The notes: a model not told the origin generated them from the sequence alone. A stretch of 64,000 nucleotides of DNA from Methyloprofundus sp. (GCA_012960135.1 DUBW01000059.1:1-64000), one strand, 5' to 3'; counted from the stretch's first letter, positions 38,188-49,133 are shown. Program-made: numbers and translations.

Positions 38188-41100
38188 TTACCCAACCCAG
38201 ACTCGGGCATTTCTAAACATACGTAACCATGCACCGTCTTCATTCCAGCCATCTGGCTGCCAGGAGTTTTGTAGCGTTCTAAAGCAACGCTCTGGATGTG
38301 GCATCATAATAGTAAAGCGACCATCGGTAGTGGTTAAGCCTGTAATGCCATCCGGTGATCCATTTGGATTCATAGGGAAACTTTGAGTTTCTTCACCGTA
38401 GTTATCAACATAACTCAAGGCAACTAATGCCTGATTCCGGTCATTTTCAGAGAACTCTACGCGTCCTTCTCCGTGCGCTATTACGACCGGCATGCTCGAT
38501 CCTGCCATATCTTTAAGTAATATAGACGGTGACTCTTGAACTTTAACCATCGCCACCCGCGCTTCAAATTGCTCTGAATCATTACGCTTAAACTGGGGCC
38601 AATGTTCTGCACCAGGAATCAGCTCTTTGATACCTGATAACATTTGACAGCCGTTACAAACACCCAGACCAAAGCTATCACTGCGCTGAAAAAAGGCTGA
38701 AAACTCATTTCTGGCACGCTCATTAAATAAGATTGATTTCGCCCAGCCACCGCCTGCACCCAGAACATCTCCGTAAGAAAAGCCACCACAGGCAACCAGA
38801 CCGACAAAATCCTTTAAACTAACTCTGCCGCTGATAATATCAGTCATATGCACGTCTATGCTGGTAAACCCTGCTTTATCAAAAGCGGCAGCCATTTCGA
38901 CATGCCCATTAACGCCCTGCTCTCTTAAAATCGCTACACGAGGACGAACCGAGGCATAAGGAGCGACGATATTTTCATTAATATCAAAACTTAAGTTGGC
39001 CGTTAAACCAGGATCTTTATCATCGACTATACGTTCAAACTGTTGCTTGGCACAATCTGGATTATCGCGTAATGCCTGCATACGATAACTGACTTCTGAC
39101 CAGGTCTGTTGCAGTTCAACTCGACTTGCGGAGTAAATAATATCGCCGTCATAACTTATATTTAACTGCTGAGTTTCTTCTGTTACCCAGCCTATAAGAT
39201 GAGTGCAATCTGCTAATCCCGCTGCTGCGATTTTTTCTAACACCGCATCACAGTCGCTCTGCTTAACCTGAATGACAGCACCCAGCTCTTCATTAAACAG
39301 TGTGGCTAATACATCATCACCCAGGCGATCTAATTCCAGCTCCGCGCCTTTACGTCCGGCAAAGATCATTTCTGCTACCGTGGCAAGTAAGCCGCCATCA
39401 GAGCGGTCATGATAAGCCAATAGCTTGTCGTCCGCATTTAAGCTTTGTATGCTATTGAAAAAAGCTTTAAATAAATCAGTGTCTTCCAGGTCTGGCACTT
39501 CACAGCCCATTTGCTGCGTTACTTGCGCTAACACCGAGCCACCTAGACGATTCTTGCCTAAGCCTAAGTCGATCAACATTAATACACTGTCAGCATTTTT
39601 TAATTCAGGCGTCAATGTTCGGGTAATATCCGTCACCGGAGCAAAAGCCGTAATAATCAGTGACAGTGGCGAAGTCATGGTGGTTTCTCGGCCGTCTTCA
39701 TTCCATACCGTCTTCATGGATAAGGAGTCTTTACCCACGGGGATGGCAATACCTAAATCGGGGCAAACTTCCATACCCACGGTTTTTACCGTATCAAATA
39801 ATGCAGCATCTTCACCTGCACTGCCAGCCGCAGCCATCCAATTGGCAGAGATTTTAATATGCTTTAGAGATTCGATTTTCGCAGCAGCTAAATTTGTTAA
39901 GGATTCTGCAATCGCCATACGCCCCGATGCTGGGGCGTTAACAACGGCTAACGGAGTGCGCTCACCCATTGCCATTGCTTCACCTGTTGTTGAGTGAAAT
40001 CCTGAGGCGGTTACCGCCACATCCGCAACCGGCACCTGCCAGGGGCCTACCATTTGGTCTCTGTTTACTAAACCTGTTACCGAGCGATCACCGATATGGA
40101 TCAAAAAACTTTTATCGGCAACAGCAGGGAAAGCCAAGACGCGACTGACCGCTTGTTTGATATCCAGGCCTGAAAAATTCAGCGCCTTATGCTTTGTCTT
40201 TATGTGTGCTACATCACGGTGTAATTTTGGTGATTTACCAAATAATACCGACATAGGGAGGTCTACAGGCTTATCGCCAAACATTTCATCAGTCAGCGTC
40301 AAATGCTCTTCATCAGTGGCTTCGCCAATCACCGCATACAGACAGTGTTCACGTACACAAAATGACTCGAATAATTCTAGCGCTTCTGGCTTAATCGCCA
40401 CCACATAACGCTCTTGCGCCTCATTACACCAGATTTGCATCGGTGACATGCCTTTATCACCATTATTGACCTTGCGTAATTCAAAGCGACCACCTTGCTC
40501 GCAATCATGAATAATTTCCGGTACAGCATTTGATAAGCCACCGGCACCGACATCATGAATAGAAACAACTGGGGTACCATCGCCTAAGGCATTACAGTGA
40601 TTAATGACTTCCTGACAGCGGCGTTCCATTTCCGGATTTTCGCGTTGTACCGAAGCGAAGTCAAGCTCTGCTGCACTTTCGCCCGAGGCTTGTGAAGAAG
40701 CTGCACTTCCTCCAAGGCCTATTAACATGGCTGGACCACCTAAGATAATAATCAAGGAACCCGCCGGGATTTTATGCTTATCGACCAGCATGGGACGAAT
40801 ATTACCCATACCGCCCGCGATCATAATCGGCTTGTGATAACCGCGTAATTGATCGCCGCTGTTACCTTCGACTACTTGTTCAAAACTGCGAAAATAACCG
40901 GCAATATTAGGCCGACCAAATTCATTATTAAAAGCCGCTGCACCTATCGGCCCGTCCAGCATAATATCTAAAGCAGATGCGATACGTTCGGGTTTGCCAT
41001 AATCAGTTTCCCAGGGCTGATTAAATCCAGGAATTTTCAAATGCGATACGGTAAAACCTGTTAGTCCAGCCTTGGTTGCCGAACCTCGCCCTGTTGCCCC

Positions 41101-42054
41101 TTCATCACGAATCTCACCACCTGATCCAGTTGCCGCGCCTGAATAAGGTGAAATAGCGGTTGGATGATTATGCGTCTCTACTTTCATTAATAAATGCGCA
41201 TCCTCCTGAGTATAGGCATATTCGCCGGTATGTGGATTGCGAATAAAAACATCTGTTTTTGAGCCTGCTGCGACAGAGGCATTATCACTATAGGCAGATA
41301 AAATACCCTCCGGGTGTTTCTCAGAAGTATTGCGAATCATGCTAAATAAGGATTTCGCTTGATCAACACCATCTATAGTCCAGCTAGCATTAAAAATTTT
41401 ATGTCGGCAGTGTTCTGAATTTGCCTGAGCAAACATCATCAATTCAACATCACTAGGGTTACGCCCCAGGTCTTTAAAACTATCGCTTAGATAATCAATT
41501 TCGTCATCTGACAGAGCCATACCCAATTCAGTGTTTGCTCGTACCAAGGCATCGCGCCCTTGCTCTATAATAGCAACTGTACTTAAAGGCTGAGGTTGGT
41601 GATGACTAAAAATATCTAGCTGCTCCAAATTACATACTACCGTCTGCGTCATACGGTCATACAGTAAATCCTGTAGCGCCTGTTGTCTGTGTTTATCAAG
41701 CTCTATTGTGCTCGCCAAGGTATATTCAATACCGCGCTCCAGACGTTCGATAGCAAGGCCGCAACGTTGCGCAATCTCGGTTGCTTTACTCGACCAGGGG
41801 GAAATAGTACCCGGCCGAGGTACCACGTAATACGCCTCGCCTTGCAGTTGCTTAGAATTTTCCGCTTCTGACCCATAAGCTAATAACTGCAGTAAAACCT
41901 CATGATCAGCTGCGCTGAGCTCATTCTCTAGCTCTGCAAAATGTACAAAAGATGCTGAAACATGGTTAATAGCAGGCTCTATTGCTTGTAAATCGGCCAA
42001 TAATTTTTGAATTCTAAATTTGGATAATGCGGAACTGCCGGGGATTTTAAGCAT
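38188..42054 (-). CDS. purL: Phosphoribosylformylglycinamidine synthase
   Basis: Large single-chain FGAM synthase of purine synthesis. 1288 residues, the gammaproteobacterial size. Order: N-terminal PurS-like domain, linker, two AIRS-like synthetase halves ([20 protein letters not shown] carries the ATP and metal site) and a C-terminal class I glutamine amidotransferase with the nucleophile Cys in [13 protein letters not shown] and the His-Glu pair in [11 protein letters not shown]. It is a single-gene unit. Confidence 0.97.
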   Translation of the reverse strand: MLKIPGSSALSKFRIQKLLADLQAIEPAINHVSASFVHFAELENELSAADHEVLLQLLAYGSEAENSKQLQGEAYYVVPRPGTISPWSSKATEIAQRCGLAIERLERGIEYTLASTIELDKHRQQALQDLLYDRMTQTVVCNLEQLDIFSHHQPQPLSTVAIIEQGRDALVRANTELGMALSDDEIDYLSDSFKDLGRNPSDVELMMFAQANSEHCRHKIFNASWTIDGVDQAKSLFSMIRNTSEKHPEGILSAYSDNASVAAGSKTDVFIRNPHTGEYAYTQEDAHLLMKVETHNHPTAISPYSGAATGSGGEIRDEGATGRGSATKAGLTGFTVSHLKIPGFNQPWETDYGKPERIASALDIMLDGPIGAAAFNNEFGRPNIAGYFRSFEQVVEGNSGDQLRGYHKPIMIAGGMGNIRPMLVDKHKIPAGSLIIILGGPAMLIGLGGSAASSQASGESAAELDFASVQRENPEMERRCQEVINHCNALGDGTPVVSIHDVGAGGLSNAVPEIIHDCEQGGRFELRKVNNGDKGMSPMQIWCNEAQERYVVAIKPEALELFESFCVREHCLYAVIGEATDEEHLTLTDEMFGDKPVDLPMSVLFGKSPKLHRDVAHIKTKHKALNFSGLDIKQAVSRVLAFPAVADKSFLIHIGDRSVTGLVNRDQMVGPWQVPVADVAVTASGFHSTTGEAMAMGERTPLAVVNAPASGRMAIAESLTNLAAAKIESLKHIKISANWMAAAGSAGEDAALFDTVKTVGMEVCPDLGIAIPVGKDSLSMKTVWNEDGRETTMTSPLSLIITAFAPVTDITRTLTPELKNADSVLMLIDLGLGKNRLGGSVLAQVTQQMGCEVPDLEDTDLFKAFFNSIQSLNADDKLLAYHDRSDGGLLATVAEMIFAGRKGAELELDRLGDDVLATLFNEELGAVIQVKQSDCDAVLEKIAAAGLADCTHLIGWVTEETQQLNISYDGDIIYSASRVELQQTWSEVSYRMQALRDNPDCAKQQFERIVDDKDPGLTANLSFDINENIVAPYASVRPRVAILREQGVNGHVEMAAAFDKAGFTSIDVHMTDIISGRVSLKDFVGLVACGGFSYGDVLGAGGGWAKSILFNERARNEFSAFFQRSDSFGLGVCNGCQMLSGIKELIPGAEHWPQFKRNDSEQFEARVAMVKVQESPSILLKDMAGSSMPVVIAHGEGRVEFSENDRNQALVALSYVDNYGEETQSFPMNPNGSPDGITGLTTTDGRFTIMMPHPERCFRTLQNSWQPDGWNEDGAWLRMFRNARVWVG

Positions 42055-42153
42055 AGATTAAAGAGGGGTAAGTAATTAAATCGAATGGGAGTAAATCAAT
42101 TGAAATGATTTTACAAAGTTGCACAGCGAACATCGACTGAGGAAAGGGGATTT

Positions 42154-42366
42154 CTAGGCGTACATTAAGCGACCCTTTGGAATCGGAATGATGCGCCCTA
42201 ATTCTTTTGCTGTTTCTATCCATTCCTGGATAACGATTTCAGCATTTTCTACGGCTTGTTGATACGTTTCACCATCTGCCTTACATCCGGATAATTCAGG
42301 AATTTCCACTAAAAAAGCCTTATCCTCTTCACTCCAATAAATAATCATTTCATATTTATTGGACAT
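42154..42366 (-). CDS. HicB-like antitoxin-fold protein, unpaired
   Basis: 70 residues with the HicB partial-RNase-H pattern: MIIYWSEEDKAFLVEIPELSGCKADGETYQQAVENAE and WIETAKELGRIIPIPKGR. Known HicB antitoxins act with HicA toxin genes directly next to them. No HicA-like frame was found in the flanking gaps (42055-42153, 42367-42506). It may be an orphan or act on a distant partner. The start is ATG 42366 with AGCTAG upstream; no strong ribosome site. Confidence 0.75.
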   Translation of the reverse strand: MSNKYEMIIYWSEEDKAFLVEIPELSGCKADGETYQQAVENAEIVIQEWIETAKELGRIIPIPKGRLMYA

Positions 42367-42506
42367 TGCTAGCTCCGAACTTATTTTTTATAAATAATCT
42401 TCTAATTTGTTTGACCTGATAAGATTTTGCCTTTGAACCTACTGCTGAAATTAATAATCACTTCTAATTTTTTTATTATGCTCAAACATAAGAAGACAAG
42501 TTGCAA

Positions 42507-43082
42507 TTACTCATCAAAATCCTGTTTGATGGTATCAAAAATTAAATTGAGTAGTAGTATTCCATCACCTTGAAATAATTTATTCCCTAGCTGATCGCGA
42601 ACAAAAACATCCGTACCAAACTCAGACTCAGTTAGAAAAACCTGGTAAGGAAGCTCCTGGTTTGCATCACTACCGAAGAAAAAAACAAACTCATCCCAGA
42701 AAGATCCATCGCTAACTGCTTGTACTTCAGGATCAAATTGTACGTAATAAGTTCCAATTGATCGGTTTTTATCGGTGATTTCAACTACCCGTTCAGTTAA
42801 TGCCTTGCCCACCAAACGCCAGACATGAGCAAAAGGTGAATTAATACGCACATAAGTATTGTTTTCACCCTGGTCTATATATTCTATGGTTTTACTTAAA
42901 GTCAGGGGAACGATGACTTCTTCAGATGCAACAGCTTGTTGTTCAGCCTGCATACCTGGTGGAATTTGTAGTGCTGGAATTTCCCTGCTGTTGACATAGT
43001 CATTTTCTTTATCTGGAAAAAACTGACTACATGCTGCTAACATGACAAAAGAAAATATAAGCGTGAGTTTAATCGGATTCAT
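42507..43082 (-). CDS. bamC: Outer membrane assembly lipoprotein BamC-like
   Basis: 191-residue lipoprotein (lipobox FVMLAAC) with an unstructured N-terminal segment containing REIPALQIPPGM, which resembles the BamC region that contacts BamD. It then has one helix-grip-like domain, with FAHVWRLVGKALTERVVEI and ITDKNRSIGTYYVQF. It is shorter than E. coli BamC (two domains), so the second domain may be missing. It follows dapA by 19 bases, the conserved dapA-bamC arrangement. Confidence 0.82.
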   Translation of the reverse strand: MNPIKLTLIFSFVMLAACSQFFPDKENDYVNSREIPALQIPPGMQAEQQAVASEEVIVPLTLSKTIEYIDQGENNTYVRINSPFAHVWRLVGKALTERVVEITDKNRSIGTYYVQFDPEVQAVSDGSFWDEFVFFFGSDANQELPYQVFLTESEFGTDVFVRDQLGNKLFQGDGILLLNLIFDTIKQDFDE

Positions 43083-43101
43083 GCGTTATGTTATACAGAA
43101 G

Positions 43102-43977
43102 TTAAAGAACGTGTGCTTGTTGCATAGCCGCACGCACAGATTCAAAACAGTCTTCAGTCAACCAGGTCAATGGCAGACGTATGCCTTTAGAAATTAGGCC
43201 CATTTCAGCTACCGCCCATTTAACCGGAATAGGATTAGACTGGATAAATAGCTGCGTATGCAAACCTCTCAAATTTGCATCTATCGTTGTTGCTGCCTTA
43301 CGATCACCTTTGATCGCCGCAAAAATCATTTCATGTACCAGTCGTGGAGCCACATTTCCAGAAACGGTAATCGTACCATTACCGCCTAACAGACAAAACT
43401 CACAGCTAGTCGCATCATCACCGGTGTACAAGGCAAAATCATCTCCACACAGGTCACGAATAACGGCAACGCGGGATAAGTCACCGGTCGCTTCTTTAAC
43501 ACCTACGATACGCTCAATTTTTGCCAAGCGGCCAATGATCTCAGGCAGCATATCACATGCTGTACGCCCAGGAACATTATATAAAATCTGTGGAATATCA
43601 ACTGCTTCTGCAATCGCTTTATAATGCAGATACAAGCCTTCCTGTGTGGGCTTATTGTAATAAGGAGTCACCAGTAAACAAGCGTCAGCACCTAGCTGTT
43701 TAGCCGCTTGTGTTAATGCGATTGCTTCACTGGTAGAGTTCGCACCCGTCCCGGCAATCACTGGAATTCGCCCCGCCACAAAATCGACAATGGCTTTAAC
43801 GACATCCATGTGTTCGTGTTCATTTAAAGTCGCAGATTCACCGGTAGTTCCCATAGCAACAAGTGCGTCGGTACCTTGCTCGATATGAAATTCTACTAAC
43901 TTTTTAAGGCTATCCTTGTCCACATCGCCGTTATCAAACATTGGGGTGACTAAAGCTACGATACTACCTAAAATCAT
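43102..43977 (-). CDS. dapA: 4-Hydroxy-tetrahydrodipicolinate synthase
   Basis: First committed enzyme of the lysine/diaminopimelate branch. 291 residues. The Schiff-base lysine is Lys161 in [10 protein letters not shown], the catalytic tyrosine is Tyr133 in LYNVPGRT, and the pyruvate-binding TGES motif is at [10 protein letters not shown]. It is in tandem with bamC downstream. No lysine riboswitch was seen in its leader, where a REP-like element lies about 90 bases upstream. Confidence 0.96.
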   Translation of the reverse strand: MILGSIVALVTPMFDNGDVDKDSLKKLVEFHIEQGTDALVAMGTTGESATLNEHEHMDVVKAIVDFVAGRIPVIAGTGANSTSEAIALTQAAKQLGADACLLVTPYYNKPTQEGLYLHYKAIAEAVDIPQILYNVPGRTACDMLPEIIGRLAKIERIVGVKEATGDLSRVAVIRDLCGDDFALYTGDDATSCEFCLLGGNGTITVSGNVAPRLVHEMIFAAIKGDRKAATTIDANLRGLHTQLFIQSNPIPVKWAVAEMGLISKGIRLPLTWLTEDCFESVRAAMQQAHVL

Positions 43978-44064
43978 GAAGATCTCTCAAAAACATTAAA
44001 CAATAGGAACAGTATTATAGCGAAATACTATATTACGAGTATGAAATAAAAGCGGCTTTATTAT

Positions 44065-44112
44065 TGTAGGGCGTGGCTTTAGCCCGCCGGACGAATAAAA
44101 CCACGTCCTATA
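44065..44112. repeat. REP-like palindromic element, partly truncated
   Basis: Arm one TGTAGGGCGTGGCTTTAGCC ending CGC at 44087 is complete. Arm two is shortened to CCACGTCCTATAG. It lies between dapA and the DUF3617-like pseudogene, and its second arm overlaps the pseudogene end. Confidence 0.65.
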
Positions 44113-44437
44113 GTTTGTTATGGGCACTGACCAATATAACGAACTTAGTTTGCATGCTCACTGCACCTTCTGGCGCACCTGACATGACCAAATCAAAGGT
44201 CTTCGAAATTTGTGTTTTCTGGTACTGAATATTACCTGTACCTTGCATAGTCATGCCGTCTTACTCACTGGTCATGCTTTGCTTAGTAAAGCTTGAATCC
44301 GTTGTCATTGCTGGCATTCCGGAGGTAGCTGCTTCAATACTCACCTCCCTTAAGCCTTTTTGGATATCCGGCATTTACGCAAAAATAGGAGCGATAAACA
44401 TAACCAGAAATAGCGCAATCAGCTGTTTATTCATCAT
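44108..44437 (-). pseudogene. DUF3617-like secreted protein, broken by stops
   Basis: The frame starts at an ATG overlapping the end of rsfS and reads MNKQLIALFLVMFIAPIFA, a clean signal peptide, then a TAA. It continues in frame as MPDIQKGLREVSIEAATSG and MPAMTTDSSFTKQSMTSE, then a second TAA, then DGMTMQGTGNIQYQKTQISK. The pattern fits DUF3617 periplasmic proteins, whose start usually reads like MPEMQEGLWE. Cysteines expected later in the family are missing. Two in-frame stops and early termination show an inactive gene. Confidence 0.65.
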
Positions 44438-44786
44438 AGCTTAATTCCTCATCATCATTTAGATTCTCAACACTCCATAGCTTTTCCAACTGATAAAACT
44501 CGCGTGTCTGTAAAGTCATCACATGCAAAATAACATCCCCTAAATCCATCAGTACCCACTCAGACCCTTGCGAGCCTTCTATACCTTTGGGAATAACGCC
44601 TTTATCTTTTAACCTCAGCGCAACATAATTACATAGGGCTTTAATATGCCGCTCAGAAGTTCCGGTGGCTATTACCATATAATCGGTAAAACTGGTTTTT
44701 CCTATGACATCAATAGTCGTAATATTTTCTGCTTTTCGCTCATCTAGCTCGCCGGTTACAATGGCTAATAATTCATCTACTTGCAT
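44427..44786 (-). CDS. rsfS: Ribosomal silencing factor RsfS
   Basis: Binds uL14 on the 50S subunit and blocks subunit joining in poor conditions. 119 residues. Signature sequence: TTIDVIGKTSFTDYMVIATGTSERHIKALCNYV and GSQGSEWVLMDLGDVILHVM. It follows nadD, the common order. A ribosome site (AAGGGA) lies just upstream, and a 13-base tandem repeat array begins directly above it. Confidence 0.95.
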   Translation of the reverse strand: MQVDELLAIVTGELDERKAENITTIDVIGKTSFTDYMVIATGTSERHIKALCNYVALRLKDKGVIPKGIEGSQGSEWVLMDLGDVILHVMTLQTREFYQLEKLWSVENLNDDEELSYDE

Positions 44787-44796
44787 TCATTTTCCC

Positions 44797-44856
44797 TTGG
44801 TTTATCTATTTGGTTTATCTATTTGGTTTATCTATTTGGTTTATCTGTTCGGTTTA
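44797..44856. repeat. 13-base tandem repeat upstream of rsfS
   Basis: The unit TTGGTTTATCTAT occurs at 44797, 44810 and 44823, with a one-base variant at 44836 and a partial fifth unit to 44856. The array occupies most of the 98 bases between nadD and rsfS and abuts the rsfS ribosome site. On the coding strand the unit is ATAGATAAACCAA. Unit number may vary between strains. Confidence 0.85.
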
Positions 44857-44884
44857 AATCTAATTCGATTTAATTCCATTCTGT

Positions 44885-45505
44885 TCAGGCTTGGTATAAG
44901 CCATTGGCCTGTATATATTCAATGACGGACTCAGGTAATAAAAAACTGCTATTTTTCCCCTCGGCTATGGTTTTTCTAATCAACGATGCCGAAATATCTA
45001 ATTGCGTCACTTGCTGGAAGTAGATTTTACCACTAGGACAGGATTTTAACGAATGTCTATTATCAACTTGCCTATCAATATAGCAATCCAGCAGCTCCTC
45101 CGACTTAAAACCGGGCCGCGTCACCACCACGATATGCGCATAATCGAACAGCGCCTGCCAGCGATGCCAGCAGGGCAAAGCATTAAATGCATCTGTGCCG
45201 ATAAATAATAATAGCGGTGTAGCAGCAATCTCTGTCCGAATGGTAGCTAGGGTATCGACCATATAGGAAGGCCCAGATCGCTCCAGTTCGCGCGTATCAC
45301 AGCTTAGTGATGGATAATCTCTGATCGCCAGTTGCAACATCTGAAAACGCTGTGCCGCATTGACTTCTGGCTCAGCCCGATGAGGTGGTTGTGCGCAAGG
45401 TAATAAACGTAATTCATCTAGAGCAAACTGTTCACTGACTTCCAGTGCCGTGCGCAAATGCCCGTAATGTACTGGATTAAATGTGCCGCCATATATACCT
45501 ATCAT
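44885..45505 (-). CDS. nadD: Nicotinate-nucleotide adenylyltransferase
   Basis: Makes deamido-NAD from nicotinate mononucleotide and ATP. 206 residues. The nucleotidyltransferase site is GGTFNPVHYGHLRT (with HxGH) and the C-terminal motif is ISASLIRKTI. It lies one base after the proA stop and before rsfS, giving a proA-nadD-rsfS operon. Confidence 0.95.
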   Translation of the reverse strand: MIGIYGGTFNPVHYGHLRTALEVSEQFALDELRLLPCAQPPHRAEPEVNAAQRFQMLQLAIRDYPSLSCDTRELERSGPSYMVDTLATIRTEIAATPLLLFIGTDAFNALPCWHRWQALFDYAHIVVVTRPGFKSEELLDCYIDRQVDNRHSLKSCPSGKIYFQQVTQLDISASLIRKTIAEGKNSSFLLPESVIEYIQANGLYQA

Positions 45506-46762
45506 TTACTGACGGATATGTCCATCTCCCAGAACCACATACTTAAGACTGGTTAAACCTTCTAAACCCACAGGCCCTCGAGCATGTAGCTTATCGGTAC
45601 TGATTCCAATTTCTGCGCCCAGACCATATTCGAAGCCATCAGCAAACCGGGTTGAAGCATTAACCATCACCGAACTCGAGTCCACTTCACGCAAAAACCG
45701 GCGTGCTAGAGTATAGTTTTCGGTAACAATCGATTCGGTATGACCCGAACTGAATTCATTAATATGTGTCATTGCCTCATCAATATCAGCAACGACTCTA
45801 ATGGACAAGACAGGCGCCAGATATTCTGTCGCCCAATCTTCTTCAGTTGCACGGATGCAATCGGGGACGATAGAACAGGTCTTAAGACAACCTCGTAACT
45901 CAACACCGGCCGCTTTATATTTAGCCGCTAATTCAGGCAGTAGCTTGATTGCTAACGGCTCGGCTATAAGTAATGTTTCCATGGCATTACAGACACCATA
46001 ACGATGCGTTTTTGCATTCACTGCAATATTAATTGCTTTGTCAGCATCAGCCTCTACATCGATATAAACATGGCATATGCCATCTAAATGCTTAATCACC
46101 GGAATCGTTGCCTCATTTGAAATACGTGCAATCAGATTTTTACCCCCGCGTGGTACGATCACATCGACATAATCAGATAAGGTAATTAACTCACCGACTG
46201 CCGCTCGATCGGTAGTTTCCACAACTTGCACAGCTTGCACAGGCAAACCAACACGGCTAAGGCCTTTTGCAATACAGCTGGCAATCGCTTTATTGGAATT
46301 AATTGACTCCGAACCACCACGTAGAATACAAGCATTACCCGACTTTAAACATAATGCGGCCGCATCCACTGTTACATTAGGCCGGGACTCATAAATAATC
46401 CCTATGACTCCTAAAGGCACGCGCATTTGTCCGACCTGAATGCCACTAGGCCGGTAATTCATATTGGTGATTGCACCAATAGGGTCAGGTAATGCCGCAA
46501 CCTCCTGCAAACCGGCAATCATCGCTTCAATTCTGGCCGGCGTTAATTCCAGCCGTTCTAATAGGGGCGCATCCAGACCTTTTTCTTTACCCGCCTGCAA
46601 ATCTTTCGCGTTCTCTGCCACCAGATAATCTGTCTGACTCGCTAATTGCTCGGCAATCGCCAGTAAAGCCGAATTTTTTTTACCTGAATCTGCACGGCTA
46701 AGCTCTCTACCTGCTGCCTTTGCTTGCTGCCCCAGGCCACTCATATAGTCTTTAATATTCAT
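45506..46762 (-). CDS. proA: Gamma-glutamyl phosphate reductase
   Basis: Second step of proline synthesis. 418 residues in the aldehyde dehydrogenase superfamily. The catalytic cysteine is in [16 protein letters not shown], and [13 protein letters not shown] with [14 protein letters not shown] matches ProA. proB is not adjacent. nadD starts directly after the stop. Confidence 0.96.
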   Translation of the reverse strand: MNIKDYMSGLGQQAKAAGRELSRADSGKKNSALLAIAEQLASQTDYLVAENAKDLQAGKEKGLDAPLLERLELTPARIEAMIAGLQEVAALPDPIGAITNMNYRPSGIQVGQMRVPLGVIGIIYESRPNVTVDAAALCLKSGNACILRGGSESINSNKAIASCIAKGLSRVGLPVQAVQVVETTDRAAVGELITLSDYVDVIVPRGGKNLIARISNEATIPVIKHLDGICHVYIDVEADADKAINIAVNAKTHRYGVCNAMETLLIAEPLAIKLLPELAAKYKAAGVELRGCLKTCSIVPDCIRATEEDWATEYLAPVLSIRVVADIDEAMTHINEFSSGHTESIVTENYTLARRFLREVDSSSVMVNASTRFADGFEYGLGAEIGISTDKLHARGPVGLEGLTSLKYVVLGDGHIRQ

Positions 46763-46975
46763 TTTTACTCTTAATGTTGTTCTGTTTGCTTGTCTAGACG
46801 TTGCTTATCACACTTTATGGTCGCGTATTATATTCTGTATTGGTAATAATTTGATAGCTTGGACACTAAACTAGATCAGGACAGCAAGCCTTAGTGAAAA
46901 CAGGAGTGTCTTAGCTTGAGCTAATACTGCAATTTATATAGATCCTGAAAAAGTTAAAGCTTTTTTACTCCTGGC

Positions 46976-47302
46976 CTAGTATAAAGCCACCTTAGAGTCA
47001 CAGCTTCTGGCCCAGGCATCAATCCCCCCGGTTAAATTAAAAACCTGGCTAAACCCTTGCTGGTCAAGATAATAAGCAACATTCTCGCTACGCATACCAT
47101 GATGGCAAATCACCACGATTGCCTGCTCCTTATCCAGCTCAGTCAAACGCTCGGGAACCTGGTTCATGGGAATAAGTACGGTGCCGTCCATGCTTGCTAT
47201 TTGATACTCAAAAGGCTCGCGTACATCGAGTAAAAAATAAGCCTGTACATTTTCCAGTAATTGCTGTTGTAAACTCGTTGGAGAAATTTGTGTTATCGCC
47301 AT
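46976..47302 (-). CDS. Single-domain rhodanese-like sulfurtransferase
   Basis: 108 residues, cytosolic (no signal peptide). The rhodanese start LLDVREPFEYQIASMDG and the active loop VVICHHGMRSENVAYYL (Cys in CHHGMRS) are complete, as in GlpE-type enzymes that move sulfane sulfur. It follows the aminotransferase by three bases, so both are probably cotranscribed; the functional link is not clear. Confidence 0.88.
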   Translation of the reverse strand: MAITQISPTSLQQQLLENVQAYFLLDVREPFEYQIASMDGTVLIPMNQVPERLTELDKEQAIVVICHHGMRSENVAYYLDQQGFSQVFNLTGGIDAWARSCDSKVALY

Positions 47303-47305
47303 CTT

Positions 47306-48475
47306 TTATCCTTTAGTCTGTTGGGTCGTAAATCGCTCAAGGCGAAGCATGCCTTCTGCGATATTTTCCAGCGTGCCTGTATAAGCAAAACGCAGGTACT
47401 TTTCGCTTTCATTATAACCAAAATCTTTACCCGGAGTGACGGCAAGCCCTTCGGTTTCTAACAACTGCTGGGCAAACTTCTGGCTATCGTCGGTAAATTT
47501 ACTGCAATCGGCATAAATATAAAATGCCCCGGCGGGTTTGACCGGCACATGAAAGCCCAGGCGCAATAAGTGCTGATATAAAAAGTCTCGTTTTTTAGAA
47601 AAATCTTGGCGGCGTACTTCTAACTCTTGTAATGTTTCTTCTTCAAAAGCTGCCAGCGCAGCATATTGTGAATGACTAGGCGTAGAAATAAAAATATTCT
47701 GCGCTAGTTTTTCAACTGCCTGAGTATAGGCTTCGGGCACAATCAACCACCCTACACGCCAGCCAGTCATGCCGAAATACTTGGAAAAGCTATTAATAAC
47801 AAACACCTGGTCGCTAAATCCTAGTGCACAGCTAACACCCGATTCATATTCCAGTCCATGATAAATTTCATCAGAAAATAGCAAGCCTTGCCTGGCATTG
47901 ACGAAATCAATACACTTTTCTAATTCAGCGGCTGAAATAATGGTTCCCGTTGGATTCGATGGCGAGGCGATTAAAGTTGCTTTGCTTTTGGCCTGCCAGT
48001 ACTGTTCTAATAAATCTGCAGATAACTGATACGCCGTATCTGCATACACAGGTACATGCCTGACCTTAGCATTAAATAAATGAATAAAGTTCTGATTACA
48101 AGGGTAACAAGGGTCTGATAATAAAACCTCATCACCCGGATTCAAACTGACTCCCAGAGCGAGTAGCAACGCACCTGTGGCACCTGGAGTGATAAAAATA
48201 CGCTCAATAGGCACCGTCACCTGATAACGCTGCAGATAATATGCAGCAATTTTCTGCCTTAATTCAAGTAACCCCGCTGCCGGCGTATACTTTACATGCC
48301 CTGCTTTGATATAGTCTACACCCGCATCAATGATCGGTTGTGGCGTTGTAAAGTCAGGTTCGCCTACTTCCATATGCACGATATTTTTTCCTTGTGCCTC
48401 TAACTGCTTTGCTCGCGCTAATAACTCCATAACATAAAAAGGCGTAATCGCCTCCATCCTGCTTGCTACCTGCAT
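47306..48475 (-). CDS. Class I/II pyridoxal-phosphate aminotransferase
   Basis: 389 residues from the ATG at 48475, preferred because AAGAGG lies five bases upstream; an in-frame ATG at 48508 precedes it. The PLP lysine is in INSFSKYFGMTGWRVGW. The N-terminal HMEVGEPDFTTP, the ASPSNPTGTI and the C-terminal YLRFAYTG are typical of aspartate/alanine-type transaminases (fold type I). Substrate cannot be assigned from sequence alone. It is upstream of the rhodanese gene and diverges from dksA. Confidence 0.88.
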   Translation of the reverse strand: MQVASRMEAITPFYVMELLARAKQLEAQGKNIVHMEVGEPDFTTPQPIIDAGVDYIKAGHVKYTPAAGLLELRQKIAAYYLQRYQVTVPIERIFITPGATGALLLALGVSLNPGDEVLLSDPCYPCNQNFIHLFNAKVRHVPVYADTAYQLSADLLEQYWQAKSKATLIASPSNPTGTIISAAELEKCIDFVNARQGLLFSDEIYHGLEYESGVSCALGFSDQVFVINSFSKYFGMTGWRVGWLIVPEAYTQAVEKLAQNIFISTPSHSQYAALAAFEEETLQELEVRRQDFSKKRDFLYQHLLRLGFHVPVKPAGAFYIYADCSKFTDDSQKFAQQLLETEGLAVTPGKDFGYNESEKYLRFAYTGTLENIAEGMLRLERFTTQQTKG

Positions 48476-48588
48476 ATAAGCCTCTTTCAATAAAAATATA
48501 TGCGACAAATAATAGCAATTTTTCTTGCTTAATTGTGATTATCCTGATAAAAATGCGCAGTTTTTTAAAATAAATCTGGAGTTAGTGG

Positions 48589-49023
48589 ATGACTAACAGC
48601 ACAACAGCTGAAAGTACGCCTTTCAATTTTACGCCTTACCAAGAAAGCAAAGGCGAAGAATACATGAACCAAGCGCAAAAAGAGCATTTTAGAGCGGTTT
48701 TAAATAATTGGAAAAGTGGATTAATGCACGAAGTGGATCGTACCATGGATCATATGCGCGATGATGCCGCAAACTATCCAGATCCAAATGATCGCGCATC
48801 GCAGGAGTCTGAGTTCAGCCTGGAATTAAGAACACGCGACCGGGAAAGAAAGCTGCTTAAAAAGATTAATGACGCCCTAACTGGTATAGATTTAGATGAT
48901 TACGGCTACTGTGAATCATGTGGCATAGAAATCGGAGTACGCCGCTTAGAAGCTCGCCCCACTGCTGACCAGTGTATAGACTGTAAAACCTTGGATGAAA
49001 TCCGCGAAAAGCAAATGGGTTAA
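48589..49023 (+). CDS. dksA: RNA polymerase-binding transcription factor DksA
   Basis: Coregulator with ppGpp of rRNA and amino-acid promoters. 144 residues. The coiled-coil tip is VDRTMDHMRDDAANYPDPND, with the acidic DD pair; the four-cysteine zinc site is CESCGIEIG and CIDCKTLDEIRE. The order and length match DksA. A strong stem follows the gene at 49103-49133. Confidence 0.95.
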   Translation: MTNSTTAESTPFNFTPYQESKGEEYMNQAQKEHFRAVLNNWKSGLMHEVDRTMDHMRDDAANYPDPNDRASQESEFSLELRTRDRERKLLKKINDALTGIDLDDYGYCESCGIEIGVRRLEARPTADQCIDCKTLDEIREKQMG

Positions 49024-49102
49024 ATCACTTGAGGATAAGATAGAACAAAGCTGTTAGAAGTTTCGTTATTACCTAGTAAAGCTTCCAGATTGAGCACCAA
49101 TA

Positions 49103-49133
49103 GCAAGTAGTCAGTCAATCACTGACTACTTGC
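49103..49133. terminator. Perfect 13-base stem-loop after dksA
   Basis: GCAAGTAGTCAGT (49103-49115), loop CAATC, then ACTGACTACTTGC (49121-49133). It is 80 bases after the dksA stop. No T-run follows, so it may protect or process the 3' end instead of ending transcription by itself. Confidence 0.5.

Noticed and set aside
44253-44444. Plus-strand frame of 63 codons
   Set aside because: It is the opposite strand of the DUF3617-like pseudogene, whose signal peptide and family pattern are convincing.
44797-44856. Repeat array upstream of rsfS as a CRISPR
   Set aside because: Units are directly adjacent 13-mers with no spacers and there are no cas genes.
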